A stretch of 64,000 nt of DNA from Hippophae tibetana (Eukaryota > Streptophyta > Magnoliopsida > Rosales > Elaeagnaceae), in the NCBI GenBank assembly GCA_037013495.1, contig CM072810.1, positions 37,601,843 to 37,665,842 of the forward strand. The letters run 5' to 3'. Below, in pieces: positions 40,001-53,560 of the stretch. Each line of letters opens with the position of its first letter. The first letter of the stretch is position 1. The notes under the pieces are model-generated. The model did not search any database, was not told the DNA's origin, and worked only from the letters and a program-made list of their open reading frames with translations. Made by a program: the position numbers and the translations under genes.

Positions 40001-41772
40001 CATATAGAAGGCCTGTGAACTTGCTGTTAAATGAATCAGTTCGGAAATTATTCGAACTGCATTATTTGTTGCTAAGATGATAACAATCCACTTTCGCGGA
40101 TGGAAAGAGCTAGACTTTATAGACATCAAGTATAGTGGTACGAGCGAAGCTATTTTGACACAATTGTTAGATATGATGAATCTAATACCAATGAAGAGAA
40201 AATATCTATACTTTCCTATAGATTTACTAAATTTCTTAGAAAGAATAAACCCGTTTTTAGGGATTTAAGAAAAAGGTAATCCGAGCTCTAAAATGATTAT
40301 TTCATTGAATTTATAGTTGTATTTCTTCCAAGCGACTTCAAACATTTTGGAGACCACTCATATAGGCATTTGAGCAAAAAACTAAATCTAGAACTATGCA
40401 GCTGAACATAAATTTTGAACTCTATATCTTGCAAGAGGATGAAACTTTGAACAAATTCTATGCAGCTTTTTCAATCATTATCAACTACTCGTACAATTTG
40501 GATGGACCTATTTTGGTAAAAAAGTAGATTGAGAAAATGGTTGTTAGCCTACATTATCATTTCCAAGAAAAAGATACCTTGCTTAAATCCATATAGAAGG
40601 CCTGTGAACTTACTATTAAATGAATTAGTTGGGAAATTATTCGAACTGCATTATTTGTTACCAAGATGATAGCAATCCACTTTCGTGGACGGAAAGAGCT
40701 TGACTTTATAGACATCAAGTATAGTCGTACGAGCGGAGCAATTTTGACACAATTGTTAGAATTGATGAATCTAATACCAATGAAGAGAAAATATCTATAC
40801 TTTCCCATAGATTTACTAAATTTCGTAGAAAGAATAAACCCGTTTTTAGGGATTTAAGAAAAAGGTAATCCGAGCTCTAAAATGATTATTTCATTGAATT
40901 TATAGTTGTATTTCATCCAAGCGAATTCAAACATTTTGGAGACCACTCATATAGTCATTTGAGCAAAAAACTAAATCTAGAACTATGCAGCTGAACAAAA
41001 ATTGTGAACTCTATATCTTGCAAGAGGATGAAACTTTGAACAAATTCTATGCAGGTTTTTCAATCATTATCAACTACTCGTACAATTTGGATGGACCTAT
41101 TTGTTAAAAAAGTAGATTGAGAAAATGGTTGTTAGCCTACATTATCATTTCCAAGAAAAAGATACCTTGCTTAAATCCATATAGAAGGGCTGTGAACTTA
41201 CTGTTAAATGAATTAGTTGGGAAATTATTCGAACTGCATTATTTGTTACCAAGATGATAGCAATCCACTTTCGTGGACGGAAAGAGCTTGACTTTATAGA
41301 CATCAAGTATAGTGGTACGAGCGGAGCAATTTTGACACAATTGTTAGAATTGATGAATCTAATACCAATGAAGAGAAAATATCTATACTTTCCCATAGAT
41401 TTACTAAATTTCGTAGAAAGAATAAACCCGTTTTTAGGGATTTAAGAAAAAGGTAATCCGAGCTCTAAAATGATTATTTCAATGAATTTATAGCTGTATT
41501 TCTTCCAAGCGACTTCAAACATTGTGGAGACCAGTCATATAGGCATTTGAGCAAAAAACTAAACCTAGAACTATGCAGCTAAGCAGAAATTTTGAACTCT
41601 ATATCATGCAAGAGGATGAAACTTTGAACAACTTCTACGCAGGTTTTTCAATCATTATCAACTACTCGTACAATTTGGATGGACCTATTTGGAAAAAACG
41701 TAGATTGAGAAAATTGTTGTTAGCCTACATTATCATTTTCAAGAAAAAGATACCTTGCTTAAATCCATATAG
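37043..41772 (+). repeat. Octameric block, copy 2 (4708 bp plus ~20 bp)
   Basis: Second copy with landmarks 37134, 37723, 38312, 38900, 39488, 40077, 40666 and 41254. Differences from copy 1 that I could see are few single bases: TTATTCCAAC near 38873 for TTATTCGAAC, CTGCATTATT near 40646 for CTGCTTTATT, and CATTCCAATG-type changes reflected in one residue of the minus frame near 38990. The match continues until TAGAAGACCTG near 41772 (TAGAAGGCCTG in copy 1). Near-identity over 4.7 kb implies a very recent tandem duplication. Confidence 0.95.
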
Positions 41773-42843
41773 AAGACCTGTGAACTTGCTGTTAAATGAA
41801 TCAGTTCGGAAATTATTCGAACTGCATTATTTGTTGCTAAGATGATAACAATCCACTTTCGCGGATGGAAAGAGCTTGACTTTATAGACATCAAGTATAG
41901 TGGTACGAGCGAAGCTATTTTGACACAATTGTTAGATATGATGAATCTAATACCAATGAAGAGAAAATATCTATACTTTCCCATAGATTTTCTATATTTC
42001 TTAGAAAGAATAAACCCGTTTTTAGTAATTTAAGAAAAAGGTAATCCGAGCTCTAAAATGATTATTTCATTGAATTTATAGTTGTATTTCTTCCAAGCGA
42101 CTTCAAACATTTTGGAGACCACTCATATAGGCATTTGAGCAAAAAACTAAATCTAGAACTATGCAGCTGAACATAAATTTTGAACTCTATATCTTGCAAG
42201 AGGATGAAACTTTGAACAAATTCTATGCAGGTTTTTCAATCATTATCAACTACTCGTACAATTTGGATGGACCTATTTGTTAAAAAAGTAGATTGAGAAA
42301 ATGGTTGTTAGCCTACATTATCATTTCCAAGAAAAAGATACCTTGCTTAAATCCATATAGAAGGCCTGTGAACTTACTGTTAAATGAATCAGTTGGGAAA
42401 TTATTCGAACTGCATTATTTGTTCCCAAGATGATAGCAATCCACTTTCGTGGATGGAAAGAGCTTGACTTTATAGATATCAATTATAGTGGTACGAGCGA
42501 AGCAATATTGACACAATTGTTAGAAATGATGAATCTAATACCAATGAAGATAAAATATCTATACTTTCCCATAGCTTTACTAAATTTCTTAGAAAGAATA
42601 AACCCGTTTTTAGGGATTTAAGAAAAAGGTAATCCGAGCTCTAAAATGATTGTTTCAATGAATTTATAGTTGTATTTCTTTCAAGCGACTTCAAACATTT
42701 TGGAGACCACTCATATAGGCATTTGAGCCAAAAACTAAATCTAGAACTATGCAGCTGAACATAAATTTTGAACTCTATATCATGCAAGAGGATGAAACTT
42801 TGAACAAATTCTATGCAGGTTTTTCAATCAATTTCAACTACCC
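41080..42843 (+). repeat. Trimeric HOR C, unit 1 (1764 bp)
   Basis: Three monomers (landmarks 41254, 41842, 42430) are repeated 1764 bp downstream. Markers in order are CTAAGCAGAAATTTTG with AACAACTTCTACGCAGG, TAGATTTTCTATATTTC with GTTTTTAGTAATTTAAG, and ATAGATATCAATTATAG with CATAGCTTTAC. The left part of this unit is also the right end of the octameric block, so the trimer arose by exchange overlapping that edge. Confidence 0.9.
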
Positions 42844-44607
42844 GTACAATTTGGATGGACCTATTTGTTAAAAAAGTAGATTGAGAAAATGGTTGTTAGC
42901 CTACATTATCATTTCCAAGAAAAAGATACCTTGCTTAAATCCATATAGAAGGGCTGTGAACTTACTGTTAAATGAATTAGTTGGGAAATTATTCGAACTG
43001 CATTATTTGTTACCAAGATGATAGCAATCCACTTTCGTGGACAGAAAGAGCTTGACTTTATAGACATCAAGTATAGTGGTACGAGCGGAGCAATTTTGAC
43101 ACAATTGTTAGAATTGATGAATCTAATACCAATGAAGAGAAAATATCTATACTTTCCCATAGATTTACTAAATTTCGTAGAAAGAATAAACCCGTTTTTA
43201 GGGATTTAAGAAAAAGGTAATCCGAGCTCTAAAATGATTATTTCAATGAATTTATAGCTGTATTTCTTCCAAGCGACTTCAAACATTGTGGAGACCAGTC
43301 ATATAGGCATTTGAGCAAAAAACTAAACCTAGAACTATGCAGCTAAGCAGAAATTTTGAACTCTATATCATGCAAGAGGATGAAACTTTGAACAACTTCT
43401 ACGCAGGTTTTTCAATCATTATCAACTACTCGTACAATTTGGATGGACCTATTTGGAAAAAACGTAGATTGAGAAAATTGTTGTTAGCCTACATTATCAT
43501 TTTCAAGAAAAAGATACCTTGCTTAAATCCATATAGAAGACCTGTGAACTTGCTGTTAAATGAATCAGTTCGGAAATTATTCGAACTGCATTATTTGTTG
43601 CTAAGATGATAACAATCCACTTTCGCGGATGGAAAGAGCTTGACTTTATAGACATCAAGTATAGTGGTACGAGCGAAGCTATTTTGACACAATTGTTAGA
43701 TATGATGAATCTAATACCAATGAAGAGAAAATATTTATACTTTCCCATAGATTTTCTATATTTCTTAGAAAGAATAAACCCGTTTTTAGTAATTTAAGAA
43801 AAAGGTAATCTGAGCTCTAAAATGATTATTTCATTGAATTTATTGTTGTATTTCTTCCAAGCGACTTCAAACATTTTGGAGACCACTCATATAGGCATTT
43901 GAGCAAAAAACTAAATCTAGAACTATGCAGCTGAACATAAATTTTGAACTCTATATCTTGCAAGAGGATGAAACTTTGAACAAATTCTATGCAGGTTTTT
44001 CAATCATTATCAACTACTCGTACAATTTGGATGGACCTATTTGTTAAAAATGTAGATTGAGAAAATGGTTGTTAGCCTACATTATCATTTCCAAGAAAAA
44101 GATACCTTGCTTAAATCCATATAGAAGGCCTGTGAACTTACTGTTAAATGAATCAGTTGGGAAATTATTCGAACTGCATTATTTGTTCCCAAGATGATAG
44201 CAATCCACTTTCGTGGATGGAAAGAGCTTGACTTTATAGATATCAATTATAGTGGTACGAGCGAAGCAATATTGACACAATTGTTAGAAATGATGAATCT
44301 AATACCAATGAATATAAAATATCTATACTTTCCCATAGCTTTACTAAATTTCTTAGAAAGAATAAACCCGTTTTTAGGGATTTAAGAAAAAGGTAATCCG
44401 AGCTCTAAAATGATTGTTTCAATGAATTTATAGTTGTATTTCTTTCAAGCGACTTCAAACATTTTGGAGACCACTCATATAGGCATTTGAGCCAAAAACT
44501 AAATCTAGAACTATGCAGCTGAACATAAATTTTGAACTCTATATCATGCAAGAGGATGAAACTTTGAACAAATTCTATGCAGGTTTTTCAATCAATTTCA
44601 ACTACCC
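42844..44607 (+). repeat. Trimeric HOR C, unit 2 (1764 bp)
   Basis: Landmarks 43018, 43606 and 44194 carry the same markers in the same order as unit 1. Private variants include GTGGACAGAAAG near 43037, AAATATTTATAC near 43730, TTTATTGTTG near 43840, TTAAAAATGTAG near 44043, and AATGAATATAAAA near 44309. The match to unit 1 ends near 44630, where TTTGGAAAAAACG replaces TTTGTTAAAAAAG. Confidence 0.9.
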
Positions 44608-46930
44608 GTACAATTTGGATGGACCTATTTGGAAAAAACGTAGATTGAGAAAATTGTTGTTATCCTACATTATCATTTTCAAGAAAAAGATACCTTGCTT
44701 AAATCCATATAGAAGGCCTGTGAACTTACTGTTAAATGAATCAGTTGGGAAATTATTCGAACTGCATTATTTGTTACCAAGATGATAGCAATCCACTTTC
44801 GTGGACGGAAAGAGCTTGACTTTATAGACATCAAGTATAGTGGTACGAGCGAAGCAATATTGACACAATTGTTAGAAATGATGAATCTAATACCAATGAA
44901 GATAAAATATCTATACTTTCCCATAGCTTTACTAAATTTCTTAGAAAGAATAAACCCGTTTTTAGGGATTTAAGAAAAAGGTAATCCGAGCTCTAAAATG
45001 ATTGTTTCAATGAATTTATAGTTGTATTTCTTTCAAGCGACTTCAAACATTTTGGACACCACTCATATAGGCATTTGAGCCAAAAACTAAATCTAGAACT
45101 ATGCAGCTGAACATAAATTTTGAACTCTATATCATGCAAGAGGATGAAACTTTGAACAAATTCTATGCAGGTTTTTCAATCAATTTCAACTACCCGTACA
45201 ATTTGGATGGACCTATTTGGAAAAAACGTAGATTGAGAAAATTGTTGTTAGCCTACATTATCATTTTCAAGAAAAAGATACCTTGCTTAAATCCATATAG
45301 AAGGGCTGTGAACTTGCTGTTAAATGAATCAGTTCGGAAATTATTCGAACTGCATTATTTGTTGCTAAGATGATAGCAATCCACTTTCGCGGATGGAAAG
45401 AGCTTGACTTTATAGACATCAAGTATAGTGGTACGAGCGAAGCTATTTTGACACAATTGTTAGATATGATGAATCTAATACCAATGAAGAGAAAATATCT
45501 ATACTTTCCCATAGATTTTCTATATTTCTTAGAAAGAATAAACCCGTTTTTAGTAATTTAAGAAAAAGGTAATCCGAGCTCTAAAATGATTATTTCATTG
45601 AATTTATAGTTGTATTTCTTCCAAGCGACTTCAAACATTTTGGAGACCACTCATATAGGCATTTGAGCAAAAAACTAAATCTAGAACTATGCAGCTGAAC
45701 ATAAATTTTGAACTCTATATCTTGCAAGAGGATGAAACTTTGAACAAATTCTATGCAGGTTTTTCAATCATTATCAACTACTCGTACAATTTGGATGGAC
45801 CTATTTGTTAAAAAAGTAGATTGAGAAAATGGTTGTTAGCCTACATTATCATTTCCAAGAAAAAGATACCTTGCTTAAATCCATATAGAAGGCCTGTGAA
45901 CTTACTGTTAAATGAATCAGTTGGGAAATTATTCGAACTGCATTATTTGTTCCCAAGATGATAGCAATCCACTTTCGTGGACGGAAAGAGCTTGACTTTA
46001 TAGATATCAATTATAGTGGTACGAGCGAAGCAATATTGACACAATTGTTAGAAATGATGAATCTAATACCAATGAAGATAAAATATCTATACTTTCCCAT
46101 AGCTTTACTAAATTTCTTAGAAAGAATAAACCCGTTTTTAGGGATTTAAGAAAAAGGTAATCCGAGCTCTAAAATGATTGTTTCAATGAATTTATAGTTG
46201 TATTTCTTTCAAGCGACTTCAAACATTTTGGAGACCACTCATATAGGCATTTGAGCCAAAAACTAAATCTAGAACTATGCAGCTGAACATAAATTTTGAA
46301 CTCTATATCATGCAAGAGGATGAAACTTTGAACAAATTCTATGCAGGTTTTTCAATCAATTTCAACTACCCGTACAATTTGGATGGACCTATTTGGAAAA
46401 AACGTAGATTGAGAAAATTGTTGTTATCCTACATTATCATTTCCAAGAAAAAGATACCTTGCTTAAATCCATATAGAAGGCCTGTGAACTTACTGTTAAA
46501 TGAATCAGTTGGGAAATTATTCGAACTGCATTATTTGTTACCAAGATGATAGCAATCCACTTTCGTGGACGGAAAGAGCTTGACTTTATAGACATCAAGT
46601 ATAGTGGTACGAGCGAAGCAATATTGACACAATTGTTAGAAATGATGAATCTAATACCAATGAAGATAAAATATCTATACTTTCCCATAGCTTTACTAAA
46701 TTTCTTAGAAAGAATAAACCCGTTTTTAGGGATTTAAGAAAAAGGTTATCCGAGCTCTAAAATGATTGTTTCAATGAATTTATAGTTGTATTTCTTTCAA
46801 GCGACTTCAAACATTTTGGAGACCACTCATATAGGCATTTGAGCCAAAAACTAAATCTAGAACTATGCAGCTGAACATAAATTTTGAACTCTATATCATG
46901 CAAGAGGATGAAACTTTGAACAAATTCTAT
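44608..46930 (+). repeat. Trimeric HOR C, diverged further copies
   Basis: The 1764-bp spacing continues: 45370 matches 43606 and 41842, 45958 matches 44194 and 42430, and 46546 matches 44782. The monomer at 44782, however, is not the type found at 43018 and 41254; it has the CATAGCTTTAC ending instead. So the trimer period persists, but one position has been replaced. Confidence 0.75.
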
Positions 46931-47451
46931 GCAGGTTTTTCAATCAATTTCAACTACCCGTACAATTTGGATGGACCTATTTGGAAAAAATGTAGATTGA
47001 GAAAATTGTTGTTATCCTACATTATCATTTTCAAGAAAAAGATACCTTGCTTAAATCCATATAGAAGGCCTGTGAACTTACTGTTAAATGACTCAGTTGG
47101 GAAATTATTCGAACTGCATTATTTGTTCCCAAGATGATAGCAATCCACTTTCGTGGACGGAAAGAGCTTGACTTTATAGACATCAAGTATAGTGGTACGA
47201 GCGAAGCAATATTGATACAATTGTTAGAAATGATGAATCTAATACCAATGAAGATAAAATATCTATACTTTCCCATAGCTTTACTAAATTTCTTAGAAAG
47301 AATAAACCCGTTTTTAGGGATTTAAGAAAAAGGTAATCCGAGCTCTAAAATGATTGTTTCAATGAATTTATAGTTGTATTTCTTTCAAGCGACTTCAAAC
47401 ATTTTGGAGACCACTCATATAGGCATTTGAGCCAAAAATAAATCTAGAACT

Positions 47452-48130
47452 ATGCAGCTGAACATAAATTTTGAACTCTATATCATGCAAGAGGATGAAA
47501 CTTTGAACAAATTCTATGCAGGTTTTTCAATCAATTTCAACTACCCGTACAATTTGGATGGACCTATTTGGAAAAAACGTAGATTGAGAAAATTGTTGTT
47601 ATCCTACATTATCATTTTCAAGAAAAAGATACCTTGCTTAAATCCATATAGAAGGCCTGTGAACTTACTGTTAAATGAATCAGTTGGGAAATTATTCGAA
47701 CTGCATTATTTGTTCCCAAGATGATAGCAATCCACTTTCGAGGACGGAAAGAGCTTGACTTTATATACATCAAGTATAGTGGTACGAGCGAAGCAATATT
47801 GACACAATTGTTAGAAATGATGAATCTAATACCAATGAAGATAAAATATCTATACTTTCCCATAGCTTTACTAAATTTCTTAGAAAGAATAAACCCGTTT
47901 TTAGGGATTTTAAAAAAAGGTAATCTGAGCTCTAAAATGATTATTTCAATGAATTTATAGTTGTATTTCTTCCAAGAGACTTCAAACATTGTGGAGACCA
48001 CTCATATAGGCATTTGAGCAAAAAACTAAACCTAGAACTATGCAGCTGAGCAGAAATTTTGAACTCTATATCATGCAAGAGGATGAAACTTTGAACAACT
48101 TCTACACAGGTTTTTCAATCATTATCAACT
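47452..48130 (+). repeat. Segment shared with 62146-62824 (25 monomers apart)
   Basis: This stretch and 62146-62824 share an unusual series of variants in the same order: TTGTTCCCAAG, CGAGGACGG, TATATACATCAAG, then AGGTAATCTGAGC, CCAAGAGACTTC, CATTGTGGAG, CTGAGCAGAAATTTTG and AACAACTTCTAC. The offset is 14694 bp. It shows that a haplotype longer than one monomer has been copied or separated over about 15 kb. Confidence 0.75.
47618..48001 (-). other. Longest minus-strand open frame (127 codons), probably non-coding
   Basis: In most monomers the minus strand has an 81- to 83-codon frame ending in the A-rich part of the unit. Here, at 2330-2713 and (as 109 codons) at 31201-31530, the loss of one stop joins it to an upstream stretch. 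It overlaps both plus-strand frames, contains no motif I recognise, and its length is set by single-base changes between copies. I list it only because it is the longest frame in the window. Confidence 0.1.
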
Positions 48131-50519
48131 ACTCGTACAATTTGGATGGACCTATTTGGAAAAAACTAGATTGAGAAAATTGTTGTTATCCTACATTATC
48201 ATTTTCAAGAAAAAGATACCTTGCTTAAATCCATATAGAAGGCCTGTGAACTTATTGTTAAATGAATCAGTTATGAAATTATTCGAACTGCATTATTTGT
48301 TACCAAGATGATAGCAATCCACTTTCGTGGACAGAAAGAGCTTGACTTTATAGACATCAAGTATAGTGGTACGAGCGAAGCTATATTGACAAAATTGTTA
48401 GAATTGATGAATCTAATACCAATGAAGAGAAAATATCTATACTTTCCCATAGATTTACTAAATTTCGTAGAAAGAATAAACCCGTTTTTAGGGATTTAAG
48501 AAAAAGGTAATCCGAGCTCTAAAATGATTGTTTCAATGAATTTATAGTTGTATTTCTTTCAAGCGACTTCAAACATTTTGGAGACCACTCATATAGGCAT
48601 TTGAGCAAAAAACTAAATCTAGAACTATGCAGCTGAACATACATTTTGAACTCTATATCTTGAAAGAGGATGAAACTTTGAACAAATTCTACGCAGGTTT
48701 TTCAATCATTATCAACTACTCGTACAATTTGGATGGACCTATTTGGAAAAAAAAGTAGATTGAGAAAATTGTTGTTAGCCTACATTATCATTTTCAAGAA
48801 AAAGATACCTTGCTTAAATCCATATAGAAGGGCTGTGAACTTGCTGTTAAATGAATCAGTTCGGAAATTATTCGAACTGCATTATTTGTTGCTAAGATGA
48901 TAGCAATCCACTTTCGCGGATGGAAAAAGCTTGACTTTATAGACATCAAGTATAGTGGTACGAGCGAAGCTATTTTGACACAATTGTTAGATATGATGAA
49001 TCTAATACCAATGAAGAGAAAATATCTATACTTTCCCATAGATTTACTAAATTTCGTAGAAAGAATAAACCCGTTTTTAGAGATTTATGAAAAAGATAAT
49101 CCGAGCTCTAAAATGATTATTTCATTGAATTTGTAGTTGTATTTCTTCCAAGCGACTTCAAACATTTTGGATACCACTCATATAGGCATTTGAGCAAAAA
49201 ACTAAATGTAGAACTATGCAGCTGAACATAAATTTTGAACTCTATATCTTGCAAGAGGATGAAACTTTGAACAAATTCTATGCAGGTTTTTCAATCATTA
49301 TGAGCTACTCGTACAATTTGGATGGACCTATTTGTTAAAAAAGTAGATTGAGAAAATGGTTGTTAGAATACATTATCATTTCCAACAAAAAGATACCTGG
49401 CTTAAATCCATATAGAAGGCCTGTGAACTTACTGTTAAATGAATCAGTTGGGAAATTATTCGAACTGCATTATTTGTTGCCAAGATGATAGCAATCCACT
49501 TTCGCGGATGGAAAGAGCTTGACTTTATAGACATCAAGTATAGTGGTACGAGCGAAGCAATTTTGACACAATTGTTAGAATTGATGAATCTAATACCAAT
49601 GAAGGGAAAATATCTATACTTTCCCATAGATTTACTAAATTTCTTAGAAAGAATAAACCCGTTTTTAGGGATTTAAAAAAAAGGTAATCCGATCTCTAAA
49701 ATGATTATTTAAATGAATTTATAGTTGTATTTCTTCCAAGAAACTTCAAACATTTTGGAGACCACTCATATAGGCATTTGAGCAAAAAATAAATCTAGAA
49801 CTATGTAGCTGAACATAAATTTTGAACTCTATATAATGCAAGAGGATGAAACTTTGAACAAATTCTATGCAGGTTTTTCAATCAATTTCAACTACCCGTA
49901 CAATATGGATGGACCTATTTGGAAAAAACGTAGATTGAGAAAATTGTTGTTAGCCTACATTATCATTTTCAAGAAAAAGATACCTTGCTTAAATCCATAT
50001 AGAAGGCGTGTGAACTTACTGTTAAATGAATCAGTTGGGAAATTATTCGAACTGCATTATTTGTTACCAAGATGATAGCAATCCACTTTCGTGGACGGAA
50101 AGAGCTTGACTTTATAGACATCAAGTATAGTGGTACGAGCGGAGCAATTTTGACACAATTGTTAGAATTGATGAATCTAATACCAATGAAGAGAAAATAT
50201 CTATACTTTCCCATAGATTTACTAAATTTCGTAGAAAGAATAAACCCGTTTTTAGGGATTTAAGAAAAAGGTAATCCGAGCTCTAAAATGATTATTTCAA
50301 TGAATTTATAGCTGTATTTCTTGCAAGCGACTTCAAACATTGTGGAGACCAGTCATATAGGCATTTGAGCAAAAAACTAAACCTAGAACTATGCAGCTGA
50401 GCAGAAATTTTGAACTCTATATCATGCAAGAGGATGAAACTTTGAACAACTTCTACGCAGGTTTTTCAATCATTATCAACTACTCGTACAATTTGGATGG
50501 ACCTATTTGGAAAAAAGTA

Positions 50520-52370
50520 GATTGAGAAAATTGTTGTTATCCTACATTATCATTTTCAAGAAAAAGATTCCTTGCTTAAATCCATATAGATGGCCTGTGA
50601 ACTTACTGTTAAATGAATCAGTTGGGAAATTATTCGAACTGCATTATTTGTTACCAAGATGATAGCAATCCACTTTCGTGGACGGAAAGAGCTTGACTTT
50701 ATAGACATCAAGTATAGTGGTACGAGTGAAGCAATTTTGACAAAATTGTTAGAATTGATGAATCTAATACCAATGAAGAGAAAATATCTATACTTTCCCA
50801 TAGATTTACTAAATTTCGTAGAAAGAATAAACCCGTTTTTAGGTATTTAAGAAAAAGGTAATCCGAGTTCTAAAATGATTATTTCAATGAATTTATAGTT
50901 GTTTTTGTTTCAAGCGACTTCAAACATTTTGGAGACCACTCATATAGGCATTTGAGCAAAAAACTAAATCTAGAACTATGCAGGTGAACATAAATTTTGA
51001 ACTCTATATCTTGCAAGAGGATGAAACTTAGAACAAATTCTATGCAGGTTTTTCGATCATAATCCACTACTCGTACAATTTGGATGGACCTATTTGTTAA
51101 AAAAGTAGATTGAGAAAATGGTTGTTAGCCTACATTATCATTTCCAAGAAAAAGATACCTTGCTTAAATCCATATAGAAGGCCTGTGAACTTACTGTTAA
51201 ATGAATTAGTTGGGAAATTATTCGAACTGCATTATTTGTTACCAAGATGATAGCAATCCACTTTCGTGGACGGAAAGAGCTTGACTTTATAGACATCAAG
51301 TATAGTGGTACGAGCGGAGCAATTTTGACACAATTGTTAGAATTGATGAATCTAATACCAATGAATAGAAAATATCTATACTATCCCATAGATTTACTAA
51401 ACTTCGTAGAAAGAATAAACCCGTTTTTAGGGATTTAAGAAAAAGGTAATCCGATCTCTAAAATGATTATTTCAATGAATTTATAGTTGTATTTCTTCCA
51501 AGAGACTTCAAACTTTTTGGAGACCACTCATATAGGCATTTGAGCAAAAAACTAAACCTAGAACTATGCAGCTGAGCAAAAATTTTGAACTCTAAATCAT
51601 GCAAGAGGATGAAACGTTGAACAAATTCTACGCAGGTTTTTCAATCATTATCAACTACTCGTACAATTTGGATGGACCTATTTGGAAAAAACGTAGATTG
51701 AGAAAATTGTTGTTATCCTACATTATCATTTTCAAGAAAAAGATTCCTTGCTTAAATCCATATAGATGGCCTGTGAACTTACTGTTAAATGAATCAGTTG
51801 GGAAATTATTCGAACTGCATTATTTGTTACCAAGATGATAGCAATCCACTTTCGTGGACGGAAAGAGCTTGACTTTATAGACATCAAGTATAGTGGTACG
51901 AGTGAAGCAATTTTGACAAAATTGTTAGAATTGATGAATCTAATACCAATGAAGAGAAAATATCTATACTTTCCCATAGATTTACTAAATTTCGTAGAAA
52001 GAATAAACCCGTTTTTAGGTATTTAAGAAAAAGGTAATCCGAGTTCTAAAATGATTATTTCAATGAATTTATAGTTGTTTTTCTTCCAAGCGACTTCAAA
52101 CATTTTGGAGACCACTCATATAGGCATTTGAGCAAAAAACTAAATCTAGAACTATGCAGCTGAACATAAATTTTGAACTCTATATCTTGCAAGAGGATGA
52201 AACTTTGAACAAATTCTATGCAGGTTTTTCGATCATAATAAACTACTCGTACAATTTGGATGGACCTATTTGTTAAAAAATTAGATTGAGAAAATGGTTG
52301 TTAGCCTACATTATCATTTCCAAGAAAAAGATACCTTGCTTAAATCCATATAGAAGGCCTGTGAACTTAT
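50520..52370 (+). repeat. Dimeric repeat (1176 bp) at the edge of HOR D
   Basis: The segment from about 50520 recurs at about 51696. Shared markers are GATTCCTTGC, TATAGATGGCCTG (50588 and 51764), TTAGGTATTTAAG, CCGAGTTCTAAAATG and TTTTTCGATCATAAT (51051 and 52227). The repeat includes one full monomer and most of the next. It overlaps the first unit of HOR D, so a two-monomer exchange probably preceded or accompanied formation of the four-monomer unit. Confidence 0.8.
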
Positions 52371-53560
52371 TGTTAAATGAATTAGTTGGGAAATTATTCG
52401 AACTGCATTATTTGTTACCAAGATGATAGCAATCCACTTTCGTGGACGGAAAGAGCTTGACTTTATAGACATCAAGTATAGTGGTACGAGCGAAGCAATT
52501 TTGACACAATTGTTAGAATTGATGAATATAATACCAATGAAGAGAAAATATCTATACTTTCCCATAGATTTACTAAATTGCTTAGAAAGAATAAACCCGT
52601 TTTTAGGGATTTAAAAAATAGGTAATCCGATCTCTAAAATGATTATTTAAATGAATTTATAGTTGTATTTCTTCCAAGAAACTTCAAACATTTTGGAGAC
52701 CACTCATATAGGCATTTGAGCAAAAAAAAATCTAGAACTATGTAGCCGAACATAAATTTTGAACTCTATATCATGTAAGAGGATGAAACTTTGAACAAAT
52801 TCTATGCACGTTTTTCAATCAATTTCAACTACCCGTAAAATTTGGATCGACCTATTTGGAAAAAACGTAGATTGAGAAAATCGTTGTTAGCCTACATTAT
52901 CATTTTCAAGAAAAAGATACCTTGCTTAAATCCATATAGAAGGCCTGTGAACTTACTGTTAAATGAATCAGTTGGGAAATTATTCGAACTGCATTATTTG
53001 TTACCAAGATGATAGCAATCCACTTTCGTGGATGGAAAGAGCTTGAATTTATAGACATCAAGTATAGTGGTACGAGCGAAGCTATATTGACACAATTGTT
53101 AGAAATGATGAATCTAATACCAATGAAGATAAAATATCTATACTTTCCCATAGCTTTACTAAATTTCTTAGAAAGAATAAACCCGTTTTTAGGGATTTAA
53201 GAAAAAGGTAATCCGAGCTCTAAAATGATTGTTTCAATGAATTTATAGTTGTATTTCTTTCAAGCGACTTCAAACATTTTGGACACCACTCATATAGGCA
53301 TTTGAGCCAAAAACTAAATCTAGAACTATGCAGCTGAACATAAATTTTGAACTCTATATCATGCAAGAGGATGAAACTTTGAACAAATTCTATGCAGGTT
53401 TTTCAATCAATTTCAACTACCCGTACAATTTGGATGGACCTATTTGGAAAAAACGTAGATTGAGAAAATTGTTGTTATCCTACATTATCATTTCCAAGAA
53501 AAAGATACCTTGCTTAAATCCATATAGAAGGCCTGTGAACTTACTGTTAAATGAATCAGT
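51211..53560 (+). repeat. Tetrameric HOR D, unit 1 (2350 bp)
   Basis: Landmarks 51247, 51835, 52423 and 53009. The left edge is set by GAATTAGTTGGG (51207) versus GAATCAGTTGGG in unit 2. The monomer before 53009 is heavily decayed: TCATGTAAGAGG, CCCGTAAAATTTGGATCGACC, AAATCGTTG, and in this copy a short GAGC-A-run with CTAAATC partly lost (near 52725). Private variants in this unit include TACTATCCCAT near 51380. Confidence 0.9.

Larger units (their letters stand above)
46931..51210 (+). repeat. Mixed monomers between trimeric HOR C and tetrameric HOR D
   Basis: Monomers at 47134, 47721, 48308, 48897, 49485, 50072 and 50659 are of mixed subtype. The copy at 47721 reads GGGATTTTAAAA, so its plus frame runs to 47960 and the minus-strand frame 48001-47618 reaches 127 codons. 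The copy at 48897 has GATTTATGAAAAAG, with similar extension to 49136. The 47452-48130 segment closely resembles 62146-62824. No period above the monomer is clear here. Confidence 0.85.
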
